Source: Candidatus Enterococcus leclercqii (GTDB taxonomy: Bacteria > Bacillota > Bacilli > Lactobacillales > Enterococcaceae). Taken from it: 64,000 bases of DNA. The position numbers and the translations under genes are program-made. The DNA lies in NCBI RefSeq assembly GCF_009933135.1, contig NZ_MAEH01000014.1:186001-250000 (forward strand). Direction: 5' to 3'. Every line of letters begins with the position of its first letter. Position 1 is the first letter of the stretch. Shown here in pieces: positions 1 through 8,564 of the stretch. The notes under the pieces were generated by a model, which was not told the origin of the DNA, made no database searches, and saw only the letters and a program-made list of their open reading frames with translations.

Positions 1-7
1 ATCTCCT

Positions 8-658
8 TTATAATTGATCGACAAAAATCGTGCTGGCCGCTTTGTAGCTGACTTGGCGGCTACGACCATCTTCACCGACGATAGTAATCGGGCCTTCATA
101 AGCAGCCACTTCCGAGATTTGACAAACATCACCAATCTTGATATCCAATGAAACGAGGTAATCAAGAAGTTCCCGCTCATCCAAAACCCGCGCAATCCGA
201 ATGTTGTCGTCTGCTTGGTAGTCTGCCAATGTCTTACGATCTTGTTCGTGGACAGTTTCATTTGCTTCAGGAATCATCCCGCCATGTGGGCAAAAACGGG
301 GCTCGTTTAAATAATCGGAAAGCCGTTCTGCCAGTTTTTCTGAAGTCACATGCTCCAAAACTTCGGCGTCGTCGTGGACTTCATTCCAAGAGTAGCCCAA
401 GTGTTCTACCAGGAAAACTTCCCATAAGCGATGCTTTCTGATCAACGTGCTGGCTGTCTGTAAGCCGGATGCAGTCAACTGAACGCCTTGATAGGCAGTG
501 TGGGAGACCAATTCTTCTTTTACCAGTTTGGACAACATCTCGCTGACGGAAGCCGGCGCTACCGACAAACCTGCCACAATCTGCTTGTTGCTAACTTTTT
601 GGCGGTCGCCTCCCAGTTCCAAGATAAGCTTCAAATAATCTTCACGATTAGGGGTCAC
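8..658 (-). CDS. mntR: DtxR/MntR-family metal-dependent transcriptional repressor
   Basis: A 216-residue DtxR-family regulator, probably the manganese sensor that represses Mn/Fe uptake genes (EfaR/ScaR/MntR type). Visible parts are an N-terminal winged helix (about residues 1-60), a helical dimerisation and metal domain containing HRLWEVFLVEHLGY and the E..H pattern of DAEVLEHVTS, then a C-terminal SH3/FeoA-like domain ending at residue 216. I chose the GTG at 658 because GAAAGGA abuts the upstream ATG (667) with no spacing but sits 9 nt before this GTG, and the resulting start TPNREDYLKL matches the usual start of ScaR/EfaR proteins. The choice of Mn rather than Fe is inference. No transporter gene is adjacent on this side. 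Confidence 0.88.
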   Translation of the reverse strand: MTPNREDYLKLILELGGDRQKVSNKQIVAGLSVAPASVSEMLSKLVKEELVSHTAYQGVQLTASGLQTASTLIRKHRLWEVFLVEHLGYSWNEVHDDAEVLEHVTSEKLAERLSDYLNEPRFCPHGGMIPEANETVHEQDRKTLADYQADDNIRIARVLDERELLDYLVSLDIKIGDVCQISEVAAYEGPITIVGEDGRSRQVSYKAASTIFVDQL

Positions 659-1038
659 AGGTCTCATTCCTTTCGTCGAATGCGTTAAAAATCATCAGTA
701 AATAGGGCAAATACTCAGTGATACAGTAATTGAGAACTGTTCTCGTCAATTCTACCAAAAAATGTCGCCAGTTGCTATTTTTCCTTTTCAACCACTTCTC
801 GAATCAGCCAAATTTTAGGTAGATTCCGAATGTTAGCGGCTCGCTTCTAGGAATATGGAAAAAATAGGTCTTTACTGGAATTTTCTCATGTAAAAAGCCG
901 AGGACACGGTTTAGCTCAGGGAAAGTAACCAGTTGGCGGTCCCCGTGAGTGGTCCGTATTCTTCGGCTAGATAAAGCACTTCTTTGATAAGGTATTGCTA
1001 AATTCAATTAACGTCAGGTAGAAAATCGGCTCGCCCGA
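659..1038. other. Intergenic region, no convincing gene
   Basis: This 380-bp gap between mntR and the aminopeptidase stop (both minus strand) holds the mntR leader and the palindrome at 732-744. A 67-codon minus-strand frame at 804-1007 starts with TTG, has no Shine-Dalgarno sequence and resembles nothing I know; it may be a decayed gene or chance. Confidence 0.5.
732..744. promoter_or_regulatory. Palindrome upstream of mntR
   Basis: GAGAAC-T-GTTCTC is a perfect 6+6 palindrome about 75 bp upstream of the mntR start. On the minus strand a TTGACG hexamer begins just before it, so the palindrome lies in a possible promoter spacer. It could be an operator for mntR itself or another regulator; the -10 element is poor, so this is tentative. 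Confidence 0.35.
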
Positions 1039-2274
1039 TTATGCCCAGTCACCGTTACGGAAGACTGGAACCAAGGTGCCGTCTGCTTTGATTCCGTCGA
1101 TATTCATCTGATCAGAACCTACCATAAAGTCTACATGGGTGTGGCTGCGATTCAAACCAGCAGCGTCTAATTCTTCCTCTGTCATTTCGGTGCCGCCTTG
1201 CAGGTTGAAAGCATAAGCAGAACCAAAGGCCAAGTGGTTGGAAGCATTTTCGTCAAACAAGGTGTTGAAGAAGATGATGCCAGATTGTGAAATAGGGGAA
1301 GGATCAGGAACCAACGCGACTTCGCCTAAGTGTTTTGCTCCCTCATCGGTATCCAACAGTTTTGCCAAGACATCTTGACCTTCTGCAGCAGAAAATTCAA
1401 CAACTTTTCCGTCTTTAAACGTGAATTTCATTCCAGAAATGATATTGCCGGCGTAACTCAGTGGCTTGGTACTTGAAATGACACCATCTACACGCCGGCT
1501 ATCGGGAGCAGTGAAGACTTCTTCTGTTGGCATATTGGCCATGAATTTTTCATTGCGGCTGTTAAAACTGCCGGCGCCTTCCCACAAATGGTTTTTTGGC
1601 AGACCGATAGTAATGTCCGTTCCCGGTGCCGTGTAGTGCAGTGCCGTGAATTGTTCTTTATTTAATTCGGCTGCTTTTGAAGCTAGTTTTTCATCGTGGG
1701 CTTTCCAGGCAGCAACAGGGTCATCGCTGTAGACGCGGGTGGTTTTAAAGATTTCATCCCAGAGTTTAGCTTGGGCATCTTCGGCGGAAAGTTCAGGGAA
1801 GACTTTTTGTGCCCAATCTTCGCCAGCTGCAGCTACGACTGTCCAACTGATTTTGTTGGCTTGGGTTGCTTGCCGGATATTTTTCAATGCTTTTCCGGAA
1901 GCTGCTTGGTATTTAGCTACCCGGTCGGTATCTGTTCCTGCCAAGGCATCTGGGCTGGATGAAACAACGCTGATTCGACTAGCTCCTTTTGCAATCCAGT
2001 CATCGCCGCGATCAACGATGTATTGGGGGATGTCAGTCAAGCGGTCTTCTGCTGCATGCAGGAAAAATTCTTTGTTGATTTTGTCATCTGTCCATTGCAA
2101 CACAACTTCCGCTGCTCCAAGTTCATAGGCCTTTTTAGTGATTAGGCGAGCCAAAGGAGCTTGGTCTACTGCAATCGATAGCACAATCGTATGCCCTTTT
2201 TGCACATTGACGCCGACTTCTACGATCAATTGTGCGTATTTTTCTAAGTTTTTCATAAAGGTAGATTCAGTCAT
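1039..2274 (-). CDS. M29-family aminopeptidase (AmpS/PepS type)
   Basis: A 411-residue cytoplasmic metallo-aminopeptidase of peptidase family M29, which removes N-terminal residues from peptides using a two-metal centre. Family signatures seen are the central EGAGSFNSRNEKFMANMPTE stretch, with acidic ligands near NMPTEEVFTAPDSRR, and the C-terminal SHTHVDFMVGSDQMNIDG segment, which supplies His and Asp ligands. The start is the ATG at 2274 preceded by CGGAGGG; 32 codons of upstream open frame are unlikely to be translated. Length is typical. It appears to be monocistronic. Substrate preference cannot be read from the sequence. Confidence 0.9.
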   Translation of the reverse strand: MTESTFMKNLEKYAQLIVEVGVNVQKGHTIVLSIAVDQAPLARLITKKAYELGAAEVVLQWTDDKINKEFFLHAAEDRLTDIPQYIVDRGDDWIAKGASRISVVSSSPDALAGTDTDRVAKYQAASGKALKNIRQATQANKISWTVVAAAGEDWAQKVFPELSAEDAQAKLWDEIFKTTRVYSDDPVAAWKAHDEKLASKAAELNKEQFTALHYTAPGTDITIGLPKNHLWEGAGSFNSRNEKFMANMPTEEVFTAPDSRRVDGVISSTKPLSYAGNIISGMKFTFKDGKVVEFSAAEGQDVLAKLLDTDEGAKHLGEVALVPDPSPISQSGIIFFNTLFDENASNHLAFGSAYAFNLQGGTEMTEEELDAAGLNRSHTHVDFMVGSDQMNIDGIKADGTLVPVFRNGDWA

Positions 2275-2438
2275 GATATCCCTCCGAAATAAATTATTAT
2301 AAACAAAATTATGATAACATTGTGGCGCTGTTGGAACAACAATAAAGGACGCTGGCGTATTTTTTGTCAAAAAATTGGTAAGGTCTGTGTTAATAACGAA
2401 TTATTTAAAGATTAAATGACGAAAATTCGAAACTGGTT

Positions 2439-2467
2439 TTGAGTTTAAAAAAAAAACATGATACAAT
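2439..2467 (+). promoter_or_regulatory. Promoter of the TetR gene
   Basis: TTGAGT (2439-2444), a 17-bp spacer and TACAAT (2462-2467) form a sigma-A type promoter 50 bp before the TetR gene. Just downstream, TGTAAGCGATGTACA (2482-2496) has TGTA/TACA arms and could be an autoregulatory operator, though the arms are short. Confidence 0.55.
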
Positions 2468-2518
2468 AAAGACAGCTGAAATGTAAGCGATGTACATAAC
2501 TTGTAGGGGAGAAAAAGT

Positions 2519-3088
2519 ATGGCAAGAAAAAAGACAATAACAAGAGAGCAGATTTTGGATGCGGCTTATGCCGTTGTTTCAACTGAGGGATTTTCCCGCT
2601 TTACTGCTCGTAATATTGCAGCAAAAATGAACTGTTCTACGCAGCCAATCTACTTGGAGTTCAAGAACATGGAGGATCTGAAACGCGCACTGATCAAAAA
2701 GGTCCATGACTATTTGGCAACGGAAGTATTTCCAGTGGAACATACAGGGGAAAAGATTGTCGACTTGGCTTTAAATTACATCGGATTTGCGACTAAAGAA
2801 CGTCGACTGTACCGGGCGATGTATTTGGAAGAGTACGGTGGCGGTCGTGAGATGCAGGAGTTTTCTTATGCTTTCTATAAGAATTTGGTGCGCTCAGATC
2901 CAGATTTTAAAGACTTGACTGAAGACGAGATCGAATCACTCCACACTGGGACTTGGATTATTGCAACTGGGATTGCAGCATTGATGTCTTCGGGAATTAT
3001 TAATCCTTCTGAGGAGCAAATTATTCGTCTGATGCAAGAAAGCATTCAAGGAATCCTAGATCGAAAAGAAACAATTGAGGTGTCTTGA
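2519..3088 (+). CDS. TetR/AcrR-family transcriptional regulator
   Basis: A 189-residue TetR-type repressor. Residues 8-53 form the DNA-binding domain, with the helix-turn-helix around FTARNIAAKMNCSTQPIYLEF; the rest is the helical ligand-binding domain. AGGGGAGAAA precedes the ATG. It is transcribed alone, followed by a strong terminator, with no efflux pump or enzyme gene beside it, so its target and ligand are unknown. The divergent aminopeptidase gene across a 244-bp gap is one possible target. Confidence 0.85.
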   Translation: MARKKTITREQILDAAYAVVSTEGFSRFTARNIAAKMNCSTQPIYLEFKNMEDLKRALIKKVHDYLATEVFPVEHTGEKIVDLALNYIGFATKERRLYRAMYLEEYGGGREMQEFSYAFYKNLVRSDPDFKDLTEDEIESLHTGTWIIATGIAALMSSGIINPSEEQIIRLMQESIQGILDRKETIEVS

Positions 3089-3100
3089 TTTTAAAATGAG

Positions 3101-3128
3101 CCGGCGACTTGAGGGTTGCCGGTTTTTT
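3101..3128 (+). terminator. Rho-independent terminator after TetR gene
   Basis: CCGGCGAC, a 6-nt loop and GTTGCCGG (8-bp stem with one G-T pair) are followed by six T, starting 12 bp after the TetR stop codon. Confidence 0.85.
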
Positions 3129-3376
3129 GTGGTGTTTTGCTTGCACTATTTGAGTCAAGCTATTTTCAGTTAGATTGGTTTTAATGGAACTGTTAGTAAG
3201 AGCTGGCCTCCTTGCCGTGGGGAGTTGTTGAATGGCTCACAGCATTTTAAAAGATGTTTTTAAAAGACAATTTAAAAGAACTGCTAGCCAGCTTGATTAT
3301 TTTTCCGCAAAATTGGCGCAAAAATCTTTCCTATGATAGAATAAGAACGATTTTATAAGAGGAGTCTGAACAGAAT

Positions 3377-4141
3377 ATGATAACATTAAAATCACCACGA
3401 GAAATTGAGACAATGAAAGAATCCGGTGCTCTTTTGGCTGATGTCCATAAACAGCTCCGCAGCTTTATCAAACCTGGTATCACCAGCTGGGATATCGAAG
3501 TGTTTGTCAGAGAGTATATCGAATCTCACGGAGGCATCGCCGCTCAGATTGGTTTTGAGGGCTACGAGTATGCCACTTGTTGCAGCATCAACACTGAAAT
3601 CTGCCACGGTTTTCCTCGTAAGAAAGTATTGAAGAATGGCGATCTGATCAAAGTTGACATGTGTATCGACTTGAAAGGCGGCATTTCTGACTCCTGCTGG
3701 GCTTATGTAGTGGGGGAAAGTAACCCAGAGTTGGATCACTTAATGGCTGTTACTAAAAAGGCACTGTACCTGGGGATTGAGCAGGCGCAAGTCGGTAAGC
3801 GTATCGGGGATATCGGTCATGCTATCCAAACGTATGTAGAAGCCCAAGGACTGTCGGTTGTCCGTGATTTTATCGGCCATGGGGTAGGTCCAACAATTCA
3901 TGAAGAACCCGCTGTTCCTCATTACGGTGAAGCAGGCAAAGGCTTGCGTTTGAAAGAAGGAATGGTCATCACGATCGAGCCGATGGTCAACACAGGAACC
4001 TGGAAAATGAAGCTGGATCCGAATGGTTGGACGGCTTACACATTGGACGGCGGTTTGAGCTGCCAATACGAGCACACCATCGCTATCACTAAAGAGGGGC
4101 CAATGATCCTGACTTCCCAAGGTGAAGAAGGAACATATTGA
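3377..4141 (+). CDS. map: Methionine aminopeptidase, type I
   Basis: This 254-residue enzyme removes the initiator methionine from new proteins in the cytoplasm. All five metal ligands of the pita-bread fold are visible: D94, D105, H168, E201 and E232, with the substrate histidine H77 in CHGFP. Length fits the type I class, and it has no N-terminal SH3 or zinc extension. AAGAGGAG precedes the ATG at 3377. The downstream yihY gene starts 45 bp later and is probably co-transcribed. It is a standalone map gene rather than part of the ribosomal protein cluster. Confidence 0.95.
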   Translation: MITLKSPREIETMKESGALLADVHKQLRSFIKPGITSWDIEVFVREYIESHGGIAAQIGFEGYEYATCCSINTEICHGFPRKKVLKNGDLIKVDMCIDLKGGISDSCWAYVVGESNPELDHLMAVTKKALYLGIEQAQVGKRIGDIGHAIQTYVEAQGLSVVRDFIGHGVGPTIHEEPAVPHYGEAGKGLRLKEGMVITIEPMVNTGTWKMKLDPNGWTAYTLDGGLSCQYEHTIAITKEGPMILTSQGEEGTY

Positions 4142-4186
4142 GGGTTCAGCTCCTCGCAAAGCTGTACTGAACTTTGGAGGAGATCA

Positions 4187-5125
4187 ATGAAACTGGTAGA
4201 AAAAATCAAAAATAACAAACGATTAATGACGCTTTTGACAATCAGCAAAGAGCGTTTTTCAGAAGCGGAATTGAGCAACAGCGGGGTAGTAGTTTCTTAC
4301 TATCTGCTGTTGTCGCTGTTTCCGCTTTTGATTGCGGTAGGAAATATCCTGCCGTTTTTACATATCGATCCCAACGATGTGCTTCCCTACATCGAAAACA
4401 TCATTCCTAAAGAAATCTACAGTTTTTTAGGACCGGCTATCACCAGCTTACTGACGCAAGGTTCCGGCGGGCTTTTGTCGGTTTCGGCCTTGGCTACATT
4501 GTGGTCTGCCAGTCAGAGTATCAATGCGTTACAAGGCGCTTTGAACAAGGCCTATGGAGTCGATGGTCGGGATAACTTTATTGTGACTCGGGTGGTTTCG
4601 GTGGTCATCATCGTCTTTTTGTTTCTGGGAATCATCGGGGTAACACTAATTCTTGGTGTGGGTAAGAGTATTTTGGATGCCTTGCAGCCGATTTTTGGTT
4701 TCTCAGAAGGCATAATTGGTCTTTTTCAGACCCTCAAGTGGCCAGTGACTATTATCGCACTACTAGCGATTATGACGATTATCTACTGGTTGGTGCCCAA
4801 CGCCAAAGTCACCTTCCGCTCGGCGTTTCCTGGCGCAGTGGTGGCGACAGTGGGTTGGATGCTATTAGGTCAGCTATTTGGCTTGTACACCCGCTTTTTT
4901 GCCTCCAAAGTCAGCGGCTATCAGATCATCGGGAGTTTTATTGTCTTGATGCTTTGGCTTAACTTGGCATCTACAATCATCTTGGCAGGTGGCATTTTGA
5001 ATGCGGTCATCGAAGCTTATCGTTCCGGAGGAGAAGTAGCGGAGCGAAAAGGGCCTGTTTCAAAGCTCACCTCGAAAATCAGCAATAAGTTCAGCGAACA
5101 TAGCGGCAATGATTCGGACAGCTAA
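4187..5125 (+). CDS. YihY/BrkB-family inner membrane protein
   Basis: A 312-residue integral membrane protein of the YihY/virulence factor BrkB family, once misannotated as ribonuclease BN. About six hydrophobic segments are visible (around residues 40-65, 95-115, 135-160, 178-200, 215-235, 245-270) with the family motif VVSYYLLLSLFPLLIA near the N-terminus and a charged cytoplasmic tail. Function is not established; a transport or envelope role is usually assumed. TTGGAGGAG precedes the ATG, and it probably shares a transcript with map. Confidence 0.85.
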   Translation: MKLVEKIKNNKRLMTLLTISKERFSEAELSNSGVVVSYYLLLSLFPLLIAVGNILPFLHIDPNDVLPYIENIIPKEIYSFLGPAITSLLTQGSGGLLSVSALATLWSASQSINALQGALNKAYGVDGRDNFIVTRVVSVVIIVFLFLGIIGVTLILGVGKSILDALQPIFGFSEGIIGLFQTLKWPVTIIALLAIMTIIYWLVPNAKVTFRSAFPGAVVATVGWMLLGQLFGLYTRFFASKVSGYQIIGSFIVLMLWLNLASTIILAGGILNAVIEAYRSGGEVAERKGPVSKLTSKISNKFSEHSGNDSDS

Positions 5126-5258
5126 TAGTTCTTGCTTCGGCTTACAGGGAACTACTAATTACAGCCAAATCTGGTTGCACTACTGTGTTGTTATATTGTT
5201 GAATATTCAGTCGTGAATCTGCGACAGACTATTTATCTACAGAAAGAGAGAAATCGAC

Positions 5259-6494
5259 GTGCCTCATTTTGCCTTTAAATTCATCATTCAAATGTTCATC
5301 ACGATGATCCTGTCATTGGTTTTAACCCCTTTAGTCAAGCTTCTCGCCTTTAAGATTGGTGCGGTAGATATGCCAAATGCTCGGCGAATCAATAAAAAGC
5401 CGATGCCTTCTGCCGGGGGCCTGAGTATCTTTCTGGCTTTTTCGATTTCGATGCTCTTTGGCTTTCAGGACATTCAATTGTACAAAGTCACGGGACCTAT
5501 CGTATTAGGGGCGGCAATCGTTGTTTTGACAGGGTTAATTGATGATGTACGGGAACTAAAGCCTTGGCAAAAAACGCTGGGGATTACGTTGGCAGCCTTG
5601 GAAGCCTATTTCGTAGCTGGTATCCAGATGGACAGTATCAGCTTTCCTTTTTTCGGAAAGTTTGAACTAGGCTGGCTGAGTTTACCGGTAACGATTATTT
5701 GGATCCTCGCCTTGACCAACGCTGTCAATCTAATTGACGGCTTGGATGGGCTGGCTTCTGGTGTTTCCATCATCGGCTTGTCAACGATTGGGATTATTTC
5801 CTTTTTCTTCTTGTTGCCAGACGCCAGCTTGGTAACGACCATTATTATCTTTACGCTGGTGGCCGCAATTTTGGGCTTTTTCCCTTACAATTTCTATCCG
5901 GCAACGATCTATCTGGGGGACACAGGTGCGCTTTTTCTCGGCTATATGATCTCTATTGTCTCCATGTCCGGTTTGAAAAATGCTACTTTTATCTCAATCT
6001 TGACGCCGATGCTGATTTTAGGGGTACCGATTACAGATACTGTTTACGCTATGATTCGCCGCAAGTTCAATAAACAGAAAATCTCTTCCGCAGATAAAAT
6101 GCACCTGCACCACCGTTTAATTTCCTTGGGCTTCACCCATCGCGGGGCAGTTTTAACCATCTATGCGCTGGCGTTGGTCTTTTCGTTTATAGCTTTGTTG
6201 ATGAATTACGCCAGCACGCAAGCCATGATCTTATTGATTATTTGCACTGTTATTGGACTGGAATTATTTATTGAACTGATTGGACTGGTTGGTGAAAATC
6301 GACAGCCTTTGATGAAGGCGCTGAAGTTTTTAGGAAATCGCAGTTATCGCCAACATGTGATGCATCGGGAGGAAACAGCTGAGGACCAAGACCAGACAGA
6401 AAACCACGATTCAGAAAAGCTAAAGGATCAGGAGCCTGGGATTTCTAAACCAGGCAGCTCTGATGATAAGGCCCATGAGTCTGACAAGCAATAA
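5259..6494 (+). CDS. tagO: Undecaprenyl-phosphate N-acetylglucosaminyl-1-phosphate transferase (TagO/WecA type)
   Basis: A 411-residue polytopic membrane enzyme of the MraY/WecA/TagO family. It transfers GlcNAc-1-phosphate from UDP-GlcNAc to undecaprenyl phosphate, the first step of wall teichoic acid or related polysaccharide synthesis. Catalytic motifs in order are LIDDVRELKPW, NAVNLIDGLDGLASG, YLGDTGALFLGY and HLHHRL. About ten membrane segments are followed by an acidic hydrophilic tail of about 60 residues (rich in D, E, K, S), longer than in many homologues. GTG start at 5259 with AGAAAGAGAG upstream. TagO is assigned by family; which glycan it primes here is inference. Confidence 0.9.
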   Translation: MPHFAFKFIIQMFITMILSLVLTPLVKLLAFKIGAVDMPNARRINKKPMPSAGGLSIFLAFSISMLFGFQDIQLYKVTGPIVLGAAIVVLTGLIDDVRELKPWQKTLGITLAALEAYFVAGIQMDSISFPFFGKFELGWLSLPVTIIWILALTNAVNLIDGLDGLASGVSIIGLSTIGIISFFFLLPDASLVTTIIIFTLVAAILGFFPYNFYPATIYLGDTGALFLGYMISIVSMSGLKNATFISILTPMLILGVPITDTVYAMIRRKFNKQKISSADKMHLHHRLISLGFTHRGAVLTIYALALVFSFIALLMNYASTQAMILLIICTVIGLELFIELIGLVGENRQPLMKALKFLGNRSYRQHVMHREETAEDQDQTENHDSEKLKDQEPGISKPGSSDDKAHESDKQ

Positions 6495-6564
6495 AAGGGG
6501 CTTCTAAAAGGAGTCATCACCTTAGAAAAGATAGCTTAAAATCGAGGATTGATACACTACTTTC

Positions 6565-6595
6565 AAAGCTTCCGCTATTTTGCGGAGGCTTTTTT
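6565..6595 (+). terminator. Rho-independent terminator after tagO
   Basis: AAAGCTTCCGC, a 5-nt loop and GCGGAGGCTTT (one G-T pair) lead into a T-run, 71 bp after the tagO stop codon. Confidence 0.85.
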
Positions 6596-6821
6596 CAATG
6601 TAGGGGACGACGGTTATTCATGTTGGTCTTCTAAAAAAGTTCGCTTTGCTTCTCAACTCGATACTACATTCTCCTAGAATTGTGAAGTTCATGGATGAAA
6701 GTCCTTTTTTTCGTCCCTTTTTCAGTCTAACAATGATACAATAGCAACTGATTTGACAGAAAAGGCGCTGGCAATTTTGCCCGTTTGAAATTTTTATCTG
6801 TCTTGAATGGAGGAATCAGCT
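6596..6821. other. Intergenic region upstream of the SsuB-like ATPase
   Basis: This lies between the tagO terminator and the ABC operon. It contains GATACAAT (6735-6742) and TTGACA (6753-6758), either of which could belong to the ABC operon promoter, but neither has a good partner element. No riboswitch or gene was recognised. Confidence 0.4.
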
Positions 6822-7583
6822 TTGGAAGCTGCACAGACTGACCTCAGTTTGAATAATATTAGTTACCGAACCGAAGAGAAGACGATTTTATCAGAGATTT
6901 CGCTGGGCCTTGCTTCTGGAGAAATTTATACCTTGATTGGCCCATCTGGAGCTGGCAAGACGACTTTGCTGCGGCTGTTGGCAGGCTTGTTGCAGCCGAC
7001 AACTGGCAGCTTGGAGTTGGGAGGCAATCCTTATGACCCCCGGCAACACCGTATTGCACTCGTACCCCAGGATTACGGTCTACTGCCGTGGCAGACTGCT
7101 TGGCAGGCTGTGACGGAAGCTGCAAAAATCAGTCGCCAGACCAAAAAACTCTCTCTTGCTGAGGAAGAAGATATCCGTCAGCTATTTCGAGACATGGAAT
7201 TGGAGTCCGAAAGTCGTCGCTATCCTGGACAGTTGAGTGGTGGCCAAAAGCAACGAGTAGCGATTGCTCGGGCTTTTGCCTGCGACAGTCAACTGCTTTT
7301 GATGGATGAACCCTTTTCTGCTTTGGATGCTTTAACGCGAGACAAAGCTCAAAATTTGTTTATCAAAAACTGGTTGAAACGGCCCACGCGAACCTTGTTT
7401 ATTACCCACGATGTCACCGAAGCCCTCCTAGTGGGGCACCGGGTAATCGTTATGGCTAAAGAACCTGGCCGAATCAAAGAAATCATGACTTCTCCTTTGA
7501 CTGACAAAGAAAATTTGGAGCATGCCCGCCAGTCACAAGAGCTGTTTGCGGCGGCAACCTATCTAAGGGGGCAGCTGTTATGA
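6822..7583 (+). CDS. ABC transporter ATP-binding protein, nitrate/sulfonate/taurine-type
   Basis: A 253-residue ATPase of the SsuB/TauB/ThiZ class. It shows Walker A GPSGAGKTTLLRLL, Q-loop in LVPQDYGLLPWQ, signature LSGGQKQRVAIARAF, Walker B LLLMDEPFSALD and the H-loop ITHDVTEALL. I chose TTG at 6822: ATGGAGGAA contains the Shine-Dalgarno sequence 7 nt before it and overlaps the ATG at 6807 that opens the longer frame. It overlaps the permease gene by 4 nt. The usual periplasmic-type binding protein gene is absent on both sides, so the substrate (sulfonate, nitrate, pyrimidine precursor or other) is unknown. Confidence 0.85.
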   Translation: MEAAQTDLSLNNISYRTEEKTILSEISLGLASGEIYTLIGPSGAGKTTLLRLLAGLLQPTTGSLELGGNPYDPRQHRIALVPQDYGLLPWQTAWQAVTEAAKISRQTKKLSLAEEEDIRQLFRDMELESESRRYPGQLSGGQKQRVAIARAFACDSQLLLMDEPFSALDALTRDKAQNLFIKNWLKRPTRTLFITHDVTEALLVGHRVIVMAKEPGRIKEIMTSPLTDKENLEHARQSQELFAAATYLRGQLL

Positions 7584-8341
7584 AAAAGAAAATTATGACT
7601 CGTTATCGTACCTCTTTTGGGTTTGTCGCAGCACTTTGTTTTTTATTTGGCATCTGGCTGGTTGCCAGTCTGTTAGTTCAAAAAACGGTCCTGCCATCGC
7701 CAATCACGGTTTTGGAAAAGTTGCCGTTGCTGTTCTCCAAAGGAATGCTGCAGCATGTGACTGCCAGTCTGTATCGAATTGCTATAGGAATGGGAGTGGC
7801 TGTTTTATTGGGGTTCTTGCTAGGCTTGCTGATGGGGAGCCTTCCGAGATGGCAAAGTTTCTTCTCGCCTTTAATCTATTTGACTTACCCGATTCCCAAA
7901 ATGGCACTGTTGCCTATTGTAATGCTATTGGGGGGCTTGGGAGATCTTTCGAAGATCATCATGATTGTCTTAATTGTAACTCCTCAGGTACTGGTTGCCG
8001 TGCGAGATGCGGTGCTGGAAATTCCGGCACATTATTACGATGTGTATCGGTGTATCGGTGGCAAAAAGAGCAAACTGTTCTACAAGATTACCCTGCCGGC
8101 TTGTTTACCGGCAGTCTTTAGTACTTCCCGAGTTTCTCTGGGTACAGCCATTTCGATATTGTTCTTTACAGAAAACTATGGAACTGAATACGGAATGGGC
8201 TATTTCATCATGGATGCTTGGATGCGTATGGATTACCCAGCAATGTATGGGGGCATTTTGCTGCTGAGTTTGCTGGGGTTGATTCTGTTTATATTATTGG
8301 ATGTACTGGCGGATAAAACGATGCGTTGGCGCAATCATTAA
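7580..8341 (+). CDS. ABC transporter permease, SsuC/TauC/ThiX-type
   Basis: A 253-residue membrane permease with six predicted hydrophobic segments and the EAA-like coupling loop around YDVYRCIGGKKSKLFYKITLPACLP. The PSPITVLEKLP segment after the first membrane helix is typical of the nitrate/sulfonate/taurine/thiamine-precursor group (BPD_transp_1). It starts within the ATPase stop (ATGA-type overlap), so the two are translationally coupled. Together they form a two-component importer core lacking its substrate-binding protein here. Confidence 0.85.
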   Translation: MKKKIMTRYRTSFGFVAALCFLFGIWLVASLLVQKTVLPSPITVLEKLPLLFSKGMLQHVTASLYRIAIGMGVAVLLGFLLGLLMGSLPRWQSFFSPLIYLTYPIPKMALLPIVMLLGGLGDLSKIIMIVLIVTPQVLVAVRDAVLEIPAHYYDVYRCIGGKKSKLFYKITLPACLPAVFSTSRVSLGTAISILFFTENYGTEYGMGYFIMDAWMRMDYPAMYGGILLLSLLGLILFILLDVLADKTMRWRNH

Positions 8342-8363
8342 TTGAAAAAGAGAAAGATATTCT

Positions 8364-8402
8364 AAGACTGACTGCAGAATTGGCTGTGGGCAGTCTTTTT
8401 TA
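8364..8402 (+). terminator. Likely terminator after the SsuBC-like operon
   Basis: AGACTG ... CAGTCT arms with a further partly paired inner region (CTGCAG / GCTGTGGG) lead into a T-run about 25 bp after the permease stop codon. Confidence 0.65.
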
Positions 8403-8449
8403 GCGAAATTAGCTAACCTGTGAAAATTTGTAAATACAACAAAAACAGT

Positions 8450-8499
8450 TTGACATATGAGTCTCTGTTCATTTATAATACAAATGAACAGATATTCAT
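8450..8499 (+). promoter_or_regulatory. cadA promoter with ArsR/CzrA-type operators
   Basis: TTGACA (8450-8455), an 18-bp spacer and TATAAT (8474-8479) make a near-consensus promoter. TGTTCATTT (8466-8474) and AAATGAACA (8482-8490) form a perfect 9-bp inverted repeat bracketing the -10. ATGAACAGATATTCAT (8484-8499) contains TGAA-N6-TTCA, the half-site pattern of ArsR/SmtB metal sensors such as CzrA and CadC. A repressor bound here would block RNA polymerase. No ArsR-family gene lies in the window, so the regulator acts from elsewhere. Confidence 0.75.
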
Positions 8500-8520
8500 G
8501 TATTCGCTTTAAGTGCGAGT

Positions 8521-8543
8521 GGTTCTCTTGAATGAAGAGAACC
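8521..8543 (+). promoter_or_regulatory. Perfect hairpin in the cadA leader
   Basis: GGTTCTCTT, a 5-nt loop GAATG and AAGAGAACC form a 9-bp perfect stem in the 5' leader, ending 6 nt before the AGAGGGGG Shine-Dalgarno region of cadA. There is no T-run, so it is not an intrinsic terminator. It may stabilise the mRNA or act as another DNA operator. Confidence 0.7.
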
Positions 8544-8564
8544 TATAGAGAGGGGGAACTATAC

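Noticed and set aside
804-1007. A 67-codon minus-strand frame between mntR and the aminopeptidase
   Set aside because: TTG start, no Shine-Dalgarno sequence, no recognised domain.
2482-2496. TGTAAGCGATGTACA as a cre site
   Set aside because: It starts like cre, but the final CA is out of register by one base; it may instead be a TetR site.
5126-5258. TAGTTC ... GAACTA hairpin after yihY as a terminator
   Set aside because: Short arms, long loop and no T-run.
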